NCBI RefSeq assembly: GCF_000964545.1
Contig: NZ_BBVD01000004.1
Span: 372,001-436,000, forward strand
Origin: Comamonas thiooxydans
GTDB lineage: Bacteria > Pseudomonadota > Gammaproteobacteria > Burkholderiales > Burkholderiaceae_C
Reading direction: 5' to 3'
Length of the DNA stretch: 64,000 nt
Part shown: positions 42,561 through 51,637 of the stretch, in pieces
Numbering within the stretch: the stretch's first letter is position 1
How the letters are laid out: each line of letters begins with the position of its first letter
The notes under the pieces: generated by a model
Database searches by the model: none
The model's input: the letters and a program-made list of their open reading frames with translations, nothing else
What the model was told of the DNA's origin: nothing
Translations under genes and position numbers: made by a program

Positions 42561-44077
42561 TCCAGACCTTCCTCAACCAGTTCTGCGGCGCGCAGCAGGG
42601 CGCGGGCCTTGTGCTCGGTCTCTCTCCACTCCAGCTCGGGCACGGAGTCGGCCACCACGCCGGCAGCGGCCTGCACATAGAGCACGTTGTCCTTGATGAC
42701 GCCGGTACGGATCGCAATCGCCAGATCCATGTCGCCGGCAAAGCTCAGATAGCCGCAGGCGCCGCCGTAGATGCCGCGCTTGCTGGGTTCGAGCCGGTCG
42801 ATGATTTCCATGGCATGCACCTTGGGAGCGCCCGTCAGCGTGCCTGCGGGGAAGGTGGCCTTGAAGACATCCATATTGTCCATGCCGTCCTGCAAGATGC
42901 CTTCCACATTGCTCACGATATGCATGACATGGCTGTAGCGCTCCACGGCAAAGGCTTCGGTCACCTTGACGCTGCCGGTCCTGGCAATGCGGCCGATATC
43001 GTTGCGCGCCAGATCGATCAGCATCACATGCTCGGCACGCTCCTTGGGATCGGCAATCAGCTCCTGCTCGGTGGCCTTGTCGGCCTCCACCGTATTGCCG
43101 CGCGGACGGGTTCCGGCCAGGGGGCGAATCGTGACCTTCTGGCCATCGGGCGTGCGCTCCTGGCGCACCAGAATCTCCGGGCTGGCCCCCACCACATGGA
43201 AATCTCCGAAATGGTAGAAGTACATATAGGGGCTGGGGTTGAGCGAGCGCAGCGCGCGGTACAGCGACAGCGGCGAGGCCGTGAAACGCTTGTGAATGCG
43301 CTGGCCCACTTGCACCTGCATGAAGTCGCCCGCCGCAATCAGCTCCTTGGCCTTTTGCACGGCGTCCAGATAGTCCTGCTTGTCGAAGCTGCGCTCTGCG
43401 GGATAGCTCTCGCCGGCACGGATCTGCGGCGCGCTGACGGAATAGCGCAGCTGGTCCTTGAGCTGGCGCAGGCGCTTTTTGGCGCGGGTATAGGCTTCGG
43501 CCTCGCCGGGATTGGCGTAGACGATGAGGTAAAGCTTGCCCGAGAGGTTGTCGATGACGGCCACCTCTTCGCACTGCAGCAGCATGATGTCGGGCGTGCC
43601 CAGGCTGTCGGGCGGACAGCTGTTCTCCAGCTTTTTCTCGATGTAGCGCACGGCGTCATAGCCGAAATAGCCGGCCAGACCACCGCAAAAACGCGGCATG
43701 CCGGGCGTGACGGCAACCTTGAAGCGCTGCTGATAGGCCGCGATGAAGTCCAGCGGATTGCCGCCTGCTGTCTCCACCACCTTGCCATCGGTCACGACTT
43801 CGGTCTTGGCTTCAGTGCCAAAGCCCGAGGCACGCACAAAGCTGCGTGCCGGCAGGCCGATGAAGCTGTAGCGGCCGAAGCGCTCGCCGCCGACGACGGA
43901 TTCCAGCAAGAAGCTGTACTTGCCGTCGCCATTGGCATGGGCCAGCTTGAGATAGAGGGACAACGGGGTTTCGAGGTCGGCAAAGGCCTCGATCAGCAGG
44001 GGGATGCGGTTATAGCCTTGGGCCGCAAGCGATTTGAATTCCAGTTCCGTGATCACGGGAGAAGCTCCGGTAGTCAT
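42557..44077 (-). CDS. trpE: Anthranilate synthase component I
   Basis: This subunit converts chorismate to anthranilate, the committed step of tryptophan synthesis. It is 506 residues. The LLES motif (KYSFLLESVVGGERFGRYS) that binds tryptophan is intact, so feedback inhibition is expected. The catalytic half contains SPEILVRQE, IRPLAGTRPRG, DLARNDIGRIA and FPAGTLTGAPKVHAMEII. It is the first gene of the operon; the 424 bases upstream hold no leader peptide that I can see. Confidence 0.97.
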   Translation of the reverse strand: MTTGASPVITELEFKSLAAQGYNRIPLLIEAFADLETPLSLYLKLAHANGDGKYSFLLESVVGGERFGRYSFIGLPARSFVRASGFGTEAKTEVVTDGKVVETAGGNPLDFIAAYQQRFKVAVTPGMPRFCGGLAGYFGYDAVRYIEKKLENSCPPDSLGTPDIMLLQCEEVAVIDNLSGKLYLIVYANPGEAEAYTRAKKRLRQLKDQLRYSVSAPQIRAGESYPAERSFDKQDYLDAVQKAKELIAAGDFMQVQVGQRIHKRFTASPLSLYRALRSLNPSPYMYFYHFGDFHVVGASPEILVRQERTPDGQKVTIRPLAGTRPRGNTVEADKATEQELIADPKERAEHVMLIDLARNDIGRIARTGSVKVTEAFAVERYSHVMHIVSNVEGILQDGMDNMDVFKATFPAGTLTGAPKVHAMEIIDRLEPSKRGIYGGACGYLSFAGDMDLAIAIRTGVIKDNVLYVQAAAGVVADSVPELEWRETEHKARALLRAAELVEEGLE

Positions 44078-44501
44078 GGCGCATGGTGCATCTGCACGGA
44101 TTGATTACGGGCAGATGACGCGTTTGAAGAGAGGATGCGCCGGTTCATTCCAATTGGCCCGAAGTATGCAACGCATGGGGCCGCGGGGTGCACGCCGGGC
44201 TCGTGCCGGGTGCTTCAGCAGTTCGGATGTGCAGGCTTACGCCAGGGCCAGGCTCCCCGGTCTCCACAACCTGCATTGAACGTGCGATGAATGAACATGA
44301 TGCGGACAGTGTAGCGCATAGCGCCGCCGCGCAAACAATAGCGCTCCGATGCCGTGCAACTCCCCCTTTGCTGGGGACAGACCTGATTGCAGCCATCGCG
44401 GACAAAAACAAACATACCGTTTTTTACCGGAACGCTCGCCCACGGCGTGCAAGCGAAGCGGTCACCAGAACTGCTCGACCGGAAATCACGAGGAGACCGC
44501 C
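44078..44501. other. 424-base divergent region between trpE and the chalcone-isomerase-like gene
   Basis: No gene is supported here. I looked on the trpE strand for a leader peptide with adjacent Trp codons and for an attenuator hairpin with a U run, and saw neither. A possible trpE promoter is TTGTTT near 44333 with TACACT near 44310 on the minus strand, but the spacer is 19 bases. The plus strand ends with an AGGAGA ribosome site for the next gene. Confidence 0.45.
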
Positions 44502-45107
44502 ATGCCCAGTGCCCGTTTGATGCCAGCCTTGCTGCTGGCAGCCGCTCTTGCCTGCCCGGCCGCTCAGGCACAAGGCATGCCCTCCGAGCCCGTGAAACTT
44601 CACGGTGTCATCTATGCCCCCAGCTTGCAGTCCCAGGGCAGGACGCTGGAACTCAATGGCGCAGGAACCCGCTACAAGGCTGTTTTCAAGGTCTATACCG
44701 CCGGCCTGTACCTGGAAAAGCCGGCGCGCAGCCTGCAGGAGATCGCCGCCCTGCCCGGCCCCAAGCGTATCAGCGTGACCATGCTGCGCGATATCGACTC
44801 GGCCGAGCTGGGCAAGCTGTTCTCGCGCGGCATGGAAGACAATATGGAGCGCGCCGCCTTCTCCAAGCTGATTCCGGGGGTGATGCGCATGAGCGAGATC
44901 TTCACCCAGCACAAAAAACTGCTTGCGGGCGAGAGCTTCATGGTGGACTGGCTGCCCGGCCAGGGCGCCATCGTGACCGTCAAGGGCCAGCCTCAGGGCG
45001 AGGCTTTCAAGGAGCCCGAGTTCTTCAACGCCCTGCTGGGCATCTGGCTGGGTCCCAAGCCCGCCGATCAGCAGCTCAAGAAAGCACTGCTGGGCGAGGC
45101 CGGCTGA
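44502..45107 (+). CDS. Chalcone isomerase-like periplasmic protein
   Basis: This is a 201-residue exported protein. Residues 1-23 form a cleavable signal ending AAQA; the rest is a chalcone-isomerase-like domain with RYKAVFKVYTAGLYLEKPA and KRISVTMLRDIDSAELGK. Bacterial members of this fold mostly lack the flavonoid enzyme and are of unknown function, probably binding a lipid or other hydrophobic ligand. AGGAGA precedes the ATG. It is convergent with the speD-speE fusion, one base apart. Confidence 0.82.
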   Translation: MPSARLMPALLLAAALACPAAQAQGMPSEPVKLHGVIYAPSLQSQGRTLELNGAGTRYKAVFKVYTAGLYLEKPARSLQEIAALPGPKRISVTMLRDIDSAELGKLFSRGMEDNMERAAFSKLIPGVMRMSEIFTQHKKLLAGESFMVDWLPGQGAIVTVKGQPQGEAFKEPEFFNALLGIWLGPKPADQQLKKALLGEAG

Positions 45108-45108
45108 C

Positions 45109-46374
45109 TCACTTGAGCAGCTCGCGGTAATAGTTGGGCAGCGCAAACAGCGCGCCGTGCACCTGCTCGTTGTAATACTGCAGATCCCGCACCTTGCGCT
45201 GCCTGAGGCGTTCGGCCAGCTGCTGCGCCTTCGGCTCCAGCGGATCGAGCTCATCGGAGGCCACGGCCAGCCCCCAGTAAGCGCCGTAAAGCGGAATATA
45301 GAGGCCGTAGCAGCGCACCACGGCAAACTGCTGACGCAGGCTGCGCACCAGCTCGGCCACCTGCGGGCCGTGGAAAACGGGACTACCCAGATGCAGCACC
45401 AGCGCGCCGCCCGGCGCCAGCACACGCTTCATGCGTGCCAGCGAGTCCGGCGCATACAAGGCGCTGGCCGGGGTATCGGGATCGGTCAAATCCATCAGTG
45501 CCAGATCAAAGCGCTCATCCGTTGCCTCCATCAGTGCCAGACCATCGCCTATGCAGACCTCAACACGGGCATCATCGAGCGCGCCGCGATGTACGGCTTG
45601 CAGATGCTGGCGCGAGAACTGCACCACGGCCTCGTCCAGCTCGGCCAGCACCACGCGCTCGATGCTCGGGTGCTTGAGCAGCTCCTCCGCGGCCCCGCCA
45701 TCGCCGCCTCCCAGAATCAAGGCCTTGCGCGGCGCGGGGTGGGCCATGGCGGCCGGATGCACCAGCGCCTCGTGATAGAAAAACTCCTCGCCCTCGGAGG
45801 TCATGAAGCAATCATCCAGACGCAGCACCTTGCCGAACTGCGGCGTCTGCAATAGATCCAGCTTCTGATAGGGCGTCTGCTGCGTCTGCAGCGCCGTGGC
45901 GCGGTAACCAAAGCGCGCATGGGGCGTGAGCTGCTCCATGGCCCAGCCGGATTCGGGCTCGGGTGCGGGGCCCACGTCGTGGTCTGCCGGCTGCGCCATG
46001 CCGATGTCGCCGCGCATCAATTGCTGGCGCAACACCTTTCGGGGCGCGAAAGCGTCGATCACGCCTTCCATCAACCTACGGGCCTTGCCCGAGTTGTCGG
46101 CGGAAAAATTGCACACATAGACGTCAATCGTGACACTGCCCGTCTCGGGCCAGGTATGTATGGCCAGATGGGACTCTGCCAGCAGCACCGTACCCGTCAC
46201 CCCACCGGGCTGGCCTTCATAGGGCGGGAACTTTACCCAGGTGTCATCCACCAGGGTCAGCCCCGAGGCCGCAGTCTGTTCGCGGCAAAGCCCGGCGATG
46301 GCATCGGCATCGAGCATGTAGCGCTCGGAACCTGCGCATTGGTAAAGGTCAGCAGTCAGGTGCAGTCCGTGCAT
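45109..46374 (-). CDS. Fusion of S-adenosylmethionine decarboxylase (SpeD/SpeH type) and spermidine synthase (SpeE)
   Basis: This is a 421-residue chain with two enzymes. Residues 1-115 match the short bacterial AdoMet decarboxylase: AESHLAIHTWPE places the self-cleavage point between E67 and S68, with H73 and C88 (DVYVCN). Residues about 145-421 are a spermidine synthase with LRLDDCFMTSEGEEFFYHE, the AdoMet-binding GGGDGG at 222-227 and DLTDP. Together they would make decarboxylated AdoMet and use it for aminopropyl transfer. The start is MHGLHLTADLYQC at 46374; the frame is open to 46461. The processed pyruvoyl chain would leave residues 1-67 as a separate peptide. Confidence 0.9.
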   Translation of the reverse strand: MHGLHLTADLYQCAGSERYMLDADAIAGLCREQTAASGLTLVDDTWVKFPPYEGQPGGVTGTVLLAESHLAIHTWPETGSVTIDVYVCNFSADNSGKARRLMEGVIDAFAPRKVLRQQLMRGDIGMAQPADHDVGPAPEPESGWAMEQLTPHARFGYRATALQTQQTPYQKLDLLQTPQFGKVLRLDDCFMTSEGEEFFYHEALVHPAAMAHPAPRKALILGGGDGGAAEELLKHPSIERVVLAELDEAVVQFSRQHLQAVHRGALDDARVEVCIGDGLALMEATDERFDLALMDLTDPDTPASALYAPDSLARMKRVLAPGGALVLHLGSPVFHGPQVAELVRSLRQQFAVVRCYGLYIPLYGAYWGLAVASDELDPLEPKAQQLAERLRQRKVRDLQYYNEQVHGALFALPNYYRELLK

Positions 46375-46512
46375 GTGGCGTGAGTCCCCCTTCGTTCTCT
46401 GCCGGCTGCAAGGCGATGCACGAGCCGACATTGGTTCAAACAAAGCAAATGACTCTAGCAAATATGCTTATCCGCACTCTTTCTTGCCAGATATGCAGAC
46501 CAACAGACAGCA

Positions 46513-47196
46513 TCACACTGCAAGTTGCGCCAGGGAATCCAGATGAGCCCTGGCCTCGACAGCCGTGATGGGCTGGCCGTGGTTGTAGCCGTAGGTCATC
46601 AGCACCACGGGGCAGCCGGCGGCATGGGCAGCCTGGGCATCGTTGCTGGAGTCGCCCACCATCAGCGTGCGCGCGGGTTCGCTGCCCAAGGCCTTGCAGG
46701 TTTCGACCAGCGGCATGGGGTCGGGCTTTTTGCGCGGGAAGGAGTCGCCACCGAACACGCAGTCGAAAAAGCCGTCCAGCCCCTTGGCGGCCAGCAGGGG
46801 CTGGGCAAAGGACAGAGGCTTGTTGGTCAGGCAGGCCATGCGCAGGCCCCGGGAGCGCAGAGCCTGCAGACCCTGGGCCACGCCAGGGTAGACATCGGCA
46901 AACTGGCCGTTGATGGCCAGGTAATGGTGTTCGTAACGCTGCCAAGCCCGAGGATACAGGGCATCGATATCCATGGCCTCCACATGCGCCAGCACGGAAC
47001 GGATCAGATGCTCGCTGCCCTTGCCCACCATGTTTTCGATGATCTGCGGTTTGATGGCCGGCAGTTGCAGATCGGCCAGCATGCGGTTGAGCGCTTCGGC
47101 AAAGTCGCCCAGCGTATTCACCATGGTGCCATCGAGGTCGACCATGACGGCATCCAGTTCCAGGGCGGCGGCGGGAGCAGGCAGATTCAGCTTCAT
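46513..47196 (-). CDS. gph: Phosphoglycolate phosphatase (HAD family)
   Basis: This enzyme dephosphorylates 2-phosphoglycolate formed during DNA repair or oxygenation. It is 227 residues. HAD motif I is DLDGT at 20-24 with nucleophile D20; CLTNKP is motif II, KKPDP motif III and VGDSSND motif IV. It lies behind rpe, as in the common rpe-gph-trpE order, but here trpE is displaced by two other genes. Confidence 0.92.
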   Translation of the reverse strand: MKLNLPAPAAALELDAVMVDLDGTMVNTLGDFAEALNRMLADLQLPAIKPQIIENMVGKGSEHLIRSVLAHVEAMDIDALYPRAWQRYEHHYLAINGQFADVYPGVAQGLQALRSRGLRMACLTNKPLSFAQPLLAAKGLDGFFDCVFGGDSFPRKKPDPMPLVETCKALGSEPARTLMVGDSSNDAQAAHAAGCPVVLMTYGYNHGQPITAVEARAHLDSLAQLAV

Positions 47197-47209
47197 ACAA
47201 CTATCAATT

Positions 47210-47225
47210 CAATAGCTGCATGCGC
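47210..47225. repeat. Copy of the TGATAGCTGCTAGCGC repeat core between gph and rpe
   Basis: CAATAGCTGCATGCGC matches the core of the trpG-trpD element at 12 of 16 positions. It lies in the 196-base gap upstream of gph. Confidence 0.45.
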
Positions 47226-47392
47226 TTTTCAATACTGGGCTTGCAGCCAAAAACACTAAAACTTCCATGCCCCGACTCCAAAAGCCGCGCTCTTGCATCG
47301 AGCGCAGCCGAAGCCAGGACATCGAGCCAGACCTGGGCGGCTTCGCCGCCTCAGTGCAAAGGAGCTGCGGGGCGCAGCGCCTTAAGCGGGAG

Positions 47393-48073
47393 TCAGGCAA
47401 GATTCTTGCGCATGGTGTCGATGACAGCCTTGTAATCCGGCTTGCCGAAGATGGCGCTGCCAGCCACAAAGGTGTCGGCACCGGCATCGGCCACGGCGCG
47501 GATATTGGCTTCCTTGATGCCGCCGTCCACTTCCAGGCGAATGTCTTTGCCAGAAGCATCGATCAACTTGCGGGCCTTTTCGATCTTGCGCAGCGTGCTA
47601 TCAATAAAGCTTTGACCGCCGAAGCCAGGGTTCACGCTCATCAAGAGGATCAGGTCGATGTCTTCGATCATCCAGTCCAGCACCTCCAGCGACGCGGCGG
47701 GATTGAACACCAGACCGGCCTTGCAGCCGTGGGCCTTGATGTTCTGAACGCTGCGGTGCACATGCGGCGATGCATCGGGGTGGAAGCTGATGTAGTCCGC
47801 TCCTGCCTTGGCAAAGGCCGTGGCGAGATCGTCCACGGGCTGCACCATCAGATGCACGTCGATGGGCACGGGCTTGCCATCGGGTGTGACCGAATGGGGC
47901 TTCAAAGCCTGACAGATCATGGGGCCGAAGGTCAGATTCGGCACGTAATGGTTGTCCATCACGTCAAAGTGGATCCAGTCGGCGCCGGCCGCAATGACAT
48001 TACGCACTTCTTCACCCAGACGGGCGAAGTCGGCTGACAAGATGGAGGGGGCAATACGGTAGGTGGGGCTCAT
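47393..48073 (-). CDS. rpe: Ribulose-phosphate 3-epimerase
   Basis: This enzyme interconverts ribulose 5-phosphate and xylulose 5-phosphate in the pentose phosphate pathway. It is 226 residues from MSPTYRIAPSILSADFARLG. WIHFDVMDNHYVPNLTFGP contains the metal-binding HFDVMD set, and LMSVNPGFGGQSF and LEVDGGI are diagnostic. ATG at 48073 is preferred over the in-frame TTG at 48082. It is divergent from apaG. Confidence 0.96.
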   Translation of the reverse strand: MSPTYRIAPSILSADFARLGEEVRNVIAAGADWIHFDVMDNHYVPNLTFGPMICQALKPHSVTPDGKPVPIDVHLMVQPVDDLATAFAKAGADYISFHPDASPHVHRSVQNIKAHGCKAGLVFNPAASLEVLDWMIEDIDLILLMSVNPGFGGQSFIDSTLRKIEKARKLIDASGKDIRLEVDGGIKEANIRAVADAGADTFVAGSAIFGKPDYKAVIDTMRKNLA

Positions 48074-48104
48074 GGATTGCAATTGTCGCAGTTACCATTA
48101 GCTC

Positions 48105-48512
48105 ATGCCGATGAATGAGTTTCTGGTCCAAGTCCAGCCCGCCTACCTGCCTGAGCAATCTGCCCCGGCCGCCGGCGTCTATGTGTTTTCCTACACCATT
48201 ACCGTCACCAACACGGGTGAGGTGCCGGCGCAGCTGATTGCGCGGCACTGGATCATCACCAACGAGCTGGGCCATGTCGAAGAGGTCAAAGGCTTGGGCG
48301 TGGTGGGCCGACAGCCGCTGCTGCAGCCTGGTGAATCCTTTGAATACAGCAGCGGCTGCCAACTGCGCACGCCCACGGGCACCATGCGCGGCAGCTATCT
48401 CTGCGTGAACCACGAGGGCGAGACCTTCGAGTGCGAGATTCCGCTCTTCGTATTGCAGATGAATGAGTCCGGCGACCCCATGCCCATGCCTGAGAAGCGC
48501 GTTCTGCACTGA
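48105..48512 (+). CDS. apaG: ApaG protein (DUF525)
   Basis: This is a 135-residue single-domain beta-sandwich protein with a fibronectin-like fold. YVFSYTITVTNTGEVPAQLIARHWIITN, GVVGRQPLLQPGESFEYSSGC and GTMRGSYLCVNHEGE are diagnostic. The biochemical role is unsettled. ATG at 48105 or 48111 is possible. It is divergent from rpe, 31 bases apart, a common betaproteobacterial pairing. Confidence 0.95.
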   Translation: MPMNEFLVQVQPAYLPEQSAPAAGVYVFSYTITVTNTGEVPAQLIARHWIITNELGHVEEVKGLGVVGRQPLLQPGESFEYSSGCQLRTPTGTMRGSYLCVNHEGETFECEIPLFVLQMNESGDPMPMPEKRVLH

Positions 48513-48531
48513 GGCAAGCACCCACATTTGC

Positions 48532-50499
48532 ATGAAGAAAAGCACTCTTGACCTGCCCGGCCTGCTGGCGTCCCTGGACCCCGATGCAGGCCTTGCGCAA
48601 CGCCATCTGTGGCTGATCCATCTGGCCGAATGGATACGCGCAGCCGAACCCTCTGTCGAAGGCGCCGTGCAGCGCGTAAAACAGATCGTCGAGGCCTTCG
48701 AGGCCGATCCCGAGGCCCTGGCCCGGCTGCGCCGCTGGAGCCAGACGCTGATGGAGACGGTGGACATCACCGCCCTGCTGGCCGATTTCGGCTTTGCCCC
48801 GCGCACCGCTATGGCCAGCGAAGTGGCCGAACGCCTGCGCTACAAGCTGCTGCCCAGCACGCCCGAGACCGAGGATGCCTCCGAGCTGTTCATGCTGGTC
48901 TTTCCCGACCGTTTCGACGCCCGCTGGCTGCATGCGCTGGACAGCCAACTCATGGCCCGCATCACCACCTTGCTGACCCCGCAACAGCTCGAAGAAGGTG
49001 TGAGCTTCTGGGAGCGCAACCTGCTGGATGCCATCACCTATTGCGCGGGCCAGATTCTCTCCACGGGGTTTGCCCCAGAGCTGCGTCTGCGCATGAGTGA
49101 GCAGGCACGCGAGGAAAAACCGTTTCATGCGCTGATCCACGATGTGGAGAACCTGCGTGTGGAGGTCATGCTGCCGCTGCGCACCACCGACAGGCGCGAC
49201 GCCGCAGCCGCCCAGCTGCGCGAACGGCTCGAGGCCTGCCGCGCCGCCGTATCGTCGGTCTACTCCTATGTCGAGGCCGAAGGCATTTCAGTCGGCCTGA
49301 TCTTCCGCCTGCGCCAGGTGCGTGCGCGCATTCTGCGCATTCGCCGCCTGCTCGATTGCCTGCTGGCAGAAGACCGCGCCTACGAAACGTCAGAGCTGCT
49401 CTCCAACCTGGTGGCCGTGGGCATAGAGCGGCGCAGCGTGCGTGCGCTGATGTCCACCAACTCGTCGCTGCTGGCCGCCAAGGTGGCCGAGCGCAGTGCC
49501 GAAACCGGCGAGCACTACATCACCCGCGACGGCAGCGAATACCGCAAGATGGTTGCCAAGGCCGCGGGTGGCGGCTTTGTGATGGCCTTCACCACGCTGG
49601 CCAAGTTTGCACTGTATGCGCTGGGCCTGTCCGTCTTCTGGTCGGGACTGGCTGCGGGCTTCAACTACGCCATCAGCTTTGTGCTGATCCAGATGCTGCA
49701 CTTCACGGTGGCCACCAAGCAGCCGGCCATGACGGCGCCGGCCATGGCGGCCAAGCTCAAGGACATCCAAAGTGATGGCTCCATCCAGGAGTTCGTCGAC
49801 GAAGTCGCCCATCTGGTGCGCTCCCAGGTGGCGGCCATTCTGGGCAACGTGCTCATCGTCTTCCCCGGTGCGTTGCTGCTGTCGCTGGGCTATGCCTATC
49901 TTGTCGGTCATCAGGCGCTCAGCACCCCGCATGCGCGCCAGGTGCTGGACTCGCTGAGTCTGCTGGGGCCGTCGGTGCTCTTCGCCGCCTTTACCGGCGT
50001 GCTGCTGTTTGTCAGCAGCCTGATTGCCGGCGGTGCGGAGAACTGGTTTGTGCTGCGCAACATCGATTCGGTGATTCGCTACAACCCGCGCATCACTCGC
50101 TTTCTGGGCACGGGCCGCGCGGATCGCTGGGCAAGCTTCTTGCGCAAGAATGTCTCCAGCCTGGCATCCAATATCTCGCTGGGTTTCATGCTGGGCCTGG
50201 TGCCTGCATTTGCGGCCTTCTTCGGCCTGGGACTGGAAGTGCGCCACGTCACCCTGTCCACGGGCCAGATCGGCGTCGCCGTAGCATCGCTGGGCTGGGA
50301 GGTGCTGCATGACGATCTGCTGTGGTGGGCCGTGGCCATGCTGCCCTTCAATGCGGCGCTGAATGTGGGGGTGAGCTTCTATCTGGCTTTCCGCGTCGCC
50401 CTGCGTGCCCACAACGTCAGCGGCGTGGACCGCTCGCGCATCTACAAGGCGATACGCCAGCGCTTCTGGCGCAGGCCGCTGAGCTTTTTCTGGCCTTGA
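48532..50499 (+). CDS. Multi-spanning membrane protein of the so-called site-specific recombinase (Gcr-like) family
   Basis: This is a 655-residue protein. Residues 1-340 are soluble and helical (VEDLRVEVMLPLRTTDRRDA region, then RARILRIRRLLDCLLAE); 345-625 hold about six membrane helices, near 349-372, 374-390, 433-460, 479-501, 547-570 and 596-625. The family carries the database name site-specific recombinase from a gonococcal gene, but I see no tyrosine- or serine-recombinase catalytic motif, and the membrane half argues against that activity. It lies between apaG and thiL. Confidence 0.8.
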   Translation: MKKSTLDLPGLLASLDPDAGLAQRHLWLIHLAEWIRAAEPSVEGAVQRVKQIVEAFEADPEALARLRRWSQTLMETVDITALLADFGFAPRTAMASEVAERLRYKLLPSTPETEDASELFMLVFPDRFDARWLHALDSQLMARITTLLTPQQLEEGVSFWERNLLDAITYCAGQILSTGFAPELRLRMSEQAREEKPFHALIHDVENLRVEVMLPLRTTDRRDAAAAQLRERLEACRAAVSSVYSYVEAEGISVGLIFRLRQVRARILRIRRLLDCLLAEDRAYETSELLSNLVAVGIERRSVRALMSTNSSLLAAKVAERSAETGEHYITRDGSEYRKMVAKAAGGGFVMAFTTLAKFALYALGLSVFWSGLAAGFNYAISFVLIQMLHFTVATKQPAMTAPAMAAKLKDIQSDGSIQEFVDEVAHLVRSQVAAILGNVLIVFPGALLLSLGYAYLVGHQALSTPHARQVLDSLSLLGPSVLFAAFTGVLLFVSSLIAGGAENWFVLRNIDSVIRYNPRITRFLGTGRADRWASFLRKNVSSLASNISLGFMLGLVPAFAAFFGLGLEVRHVTLSTGQIGVAVASLGWEVLHDDLLWWAVAMLPFNAALNVGVSFYLAFRVALRAHNVSGVDRSRIYKAIRQRFWRRPLSFFWP

Positions 50500-50560
50500 C
50501 CTTTAACCGCCGCCGACCAGCGGCCACCAGGCCGCAGCATCGCGGGCGGCCAGAGACTTC

Positions 50561-51538
50561 ATGGGTGAATTCGATCTGATCCGCCGCTACTTCCAACGCC
50601 CCGTACGTCGCGCCGCCCTGGGCGTGGGCGACGATTGCGCGCTGCTGGCCCCGGCCCCCGGCATGCAGCTGGCCATCTCCAGCGACATGCTGGTCGAGGG
50701 CCGCCATTTCTTTGCCGACGTGAACCCGCGCCTGCTGGGTCACAAGGCTCTGGCCGTCAATCTCAGCGACCTGGCCGCCAGCGGCGCCAGGCCTCTGGCG
50801 TTCACGCTGGCCCTGTCTCTGCCCCGTGCCGACGAGGCCTGGATCAGCGAATTTGCAACTGGCCTGCTGACCCTGGCCGATGCCCATGACTGCGAACTCA
50901 TCGGCGGCGACACCACGGGCGGACCGCTCAATATCTGTATTACCGTGTTCGGCGAAGTCCCTGCCGGCCAGGCCTTGTTGCGCAGCGGCGCCAGGGCCGG
51001 CGATGAGATCTGGGTCAGCGGCAATCTGGGCGATGCACGCCTAGCACTGGAGGCCATGCTGGGCCGCGTGCAATTGCCTGCCGAGCTGCTGCAGCAGGCC
51101 CGCCAGCGGCTGGAAGCGCCCACGCCGCGCGTGGCCCTGGGCCTGGCGCTGCGCGGCATTGCCAGCAGCGCGCTGGATGTCAGCGACGGTCTGCTCGGCG
51201 ATCTCGGCCATATCCTGGAGCTGTCCAGCGTCGGCGCCACGGTAGACAGCCGCTGCACCACGCCCTTGATGGCCGCAGCCGCCTATCCGCAAAGCGATGC
51301 ATGGCAATTCGATTCAAAGCTGCAACTGCAATGCACACTGGCCGGCGGCGATGACTACGAGCTGTGTTTTACTGCCCCCGTAGCCCGGCATGCCGACGTG
51401 CTGGCTGCAGGCGCTGCCAGCGGCACGACTGTGCATCGCATAGGCCGCATCGATGCCGAGCCGGGCCTGCGCGTGATCGACGCAGACGGAGCCCTGCTGC
51501 AAAACCGCTGGAAATCCTTCGACCACTTCGGCAGCTGA
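50561..51538 (+). CDS. thiL: Thiamine-monophosphate kinase
   Basis: This enzyme phosphorylates thiamine monophosphate to the active diphosphate cofactor. It is 325 residues. GEFDLIRRYF, GVGDDCALLAP, HFFADVNPRLLGHKALAVNLSD and LIGGDTTGGPL are diagnostic of this member of the PurM-like ATP-binding superfamily. It precedes pgpA and pncC, but a MuiA-like gene is inserted between. Confidence 0.96.
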   Translation: MGEFDLIRRYFQRPVRRAALGVGDDCALLAPAPGMQLAISSDMLVEGRHFFADVNPRLLGHKALAVNLSDLAASGARPLAFTLALSLPRADEAWISEFATGLLTLADAHDCELIGGDTTGGPLNICITVFGEVPAGQALLRSGARAGDEIWVSGNLGDARLALEAMLGRVQLPAELLQQARQRLEAPTPRVALGLALRGIASSALDVSDGLLGDLGHILELSSVGATVDSRCTTPLMAAAAYPQSDAWQFDSKLQLQCTLAGGDDYELCFTAPVARHADVLAAGAASGTTVHRIGRIDAEPGLRVIDADGALLQNRWKSFDHFGS

Positions 51539-51637
51539 ACGCCGAGCACGCGGGCAGGAGGCGGCCGGCACCTGACAAGCGGCGCGCCAAGAGCCCTGGG
51601 TTAAGCTCAAGCCCTCGCTATCCACAAGAGCTGCCCA

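Noticed and set aside
44145..44411. Minus-strand 88-codon frame upstream of trpE as a trp leader peptide
   Set aside because: It has no tryptophan codons in tandem and no attenuator-like hairpin with a U run follows.
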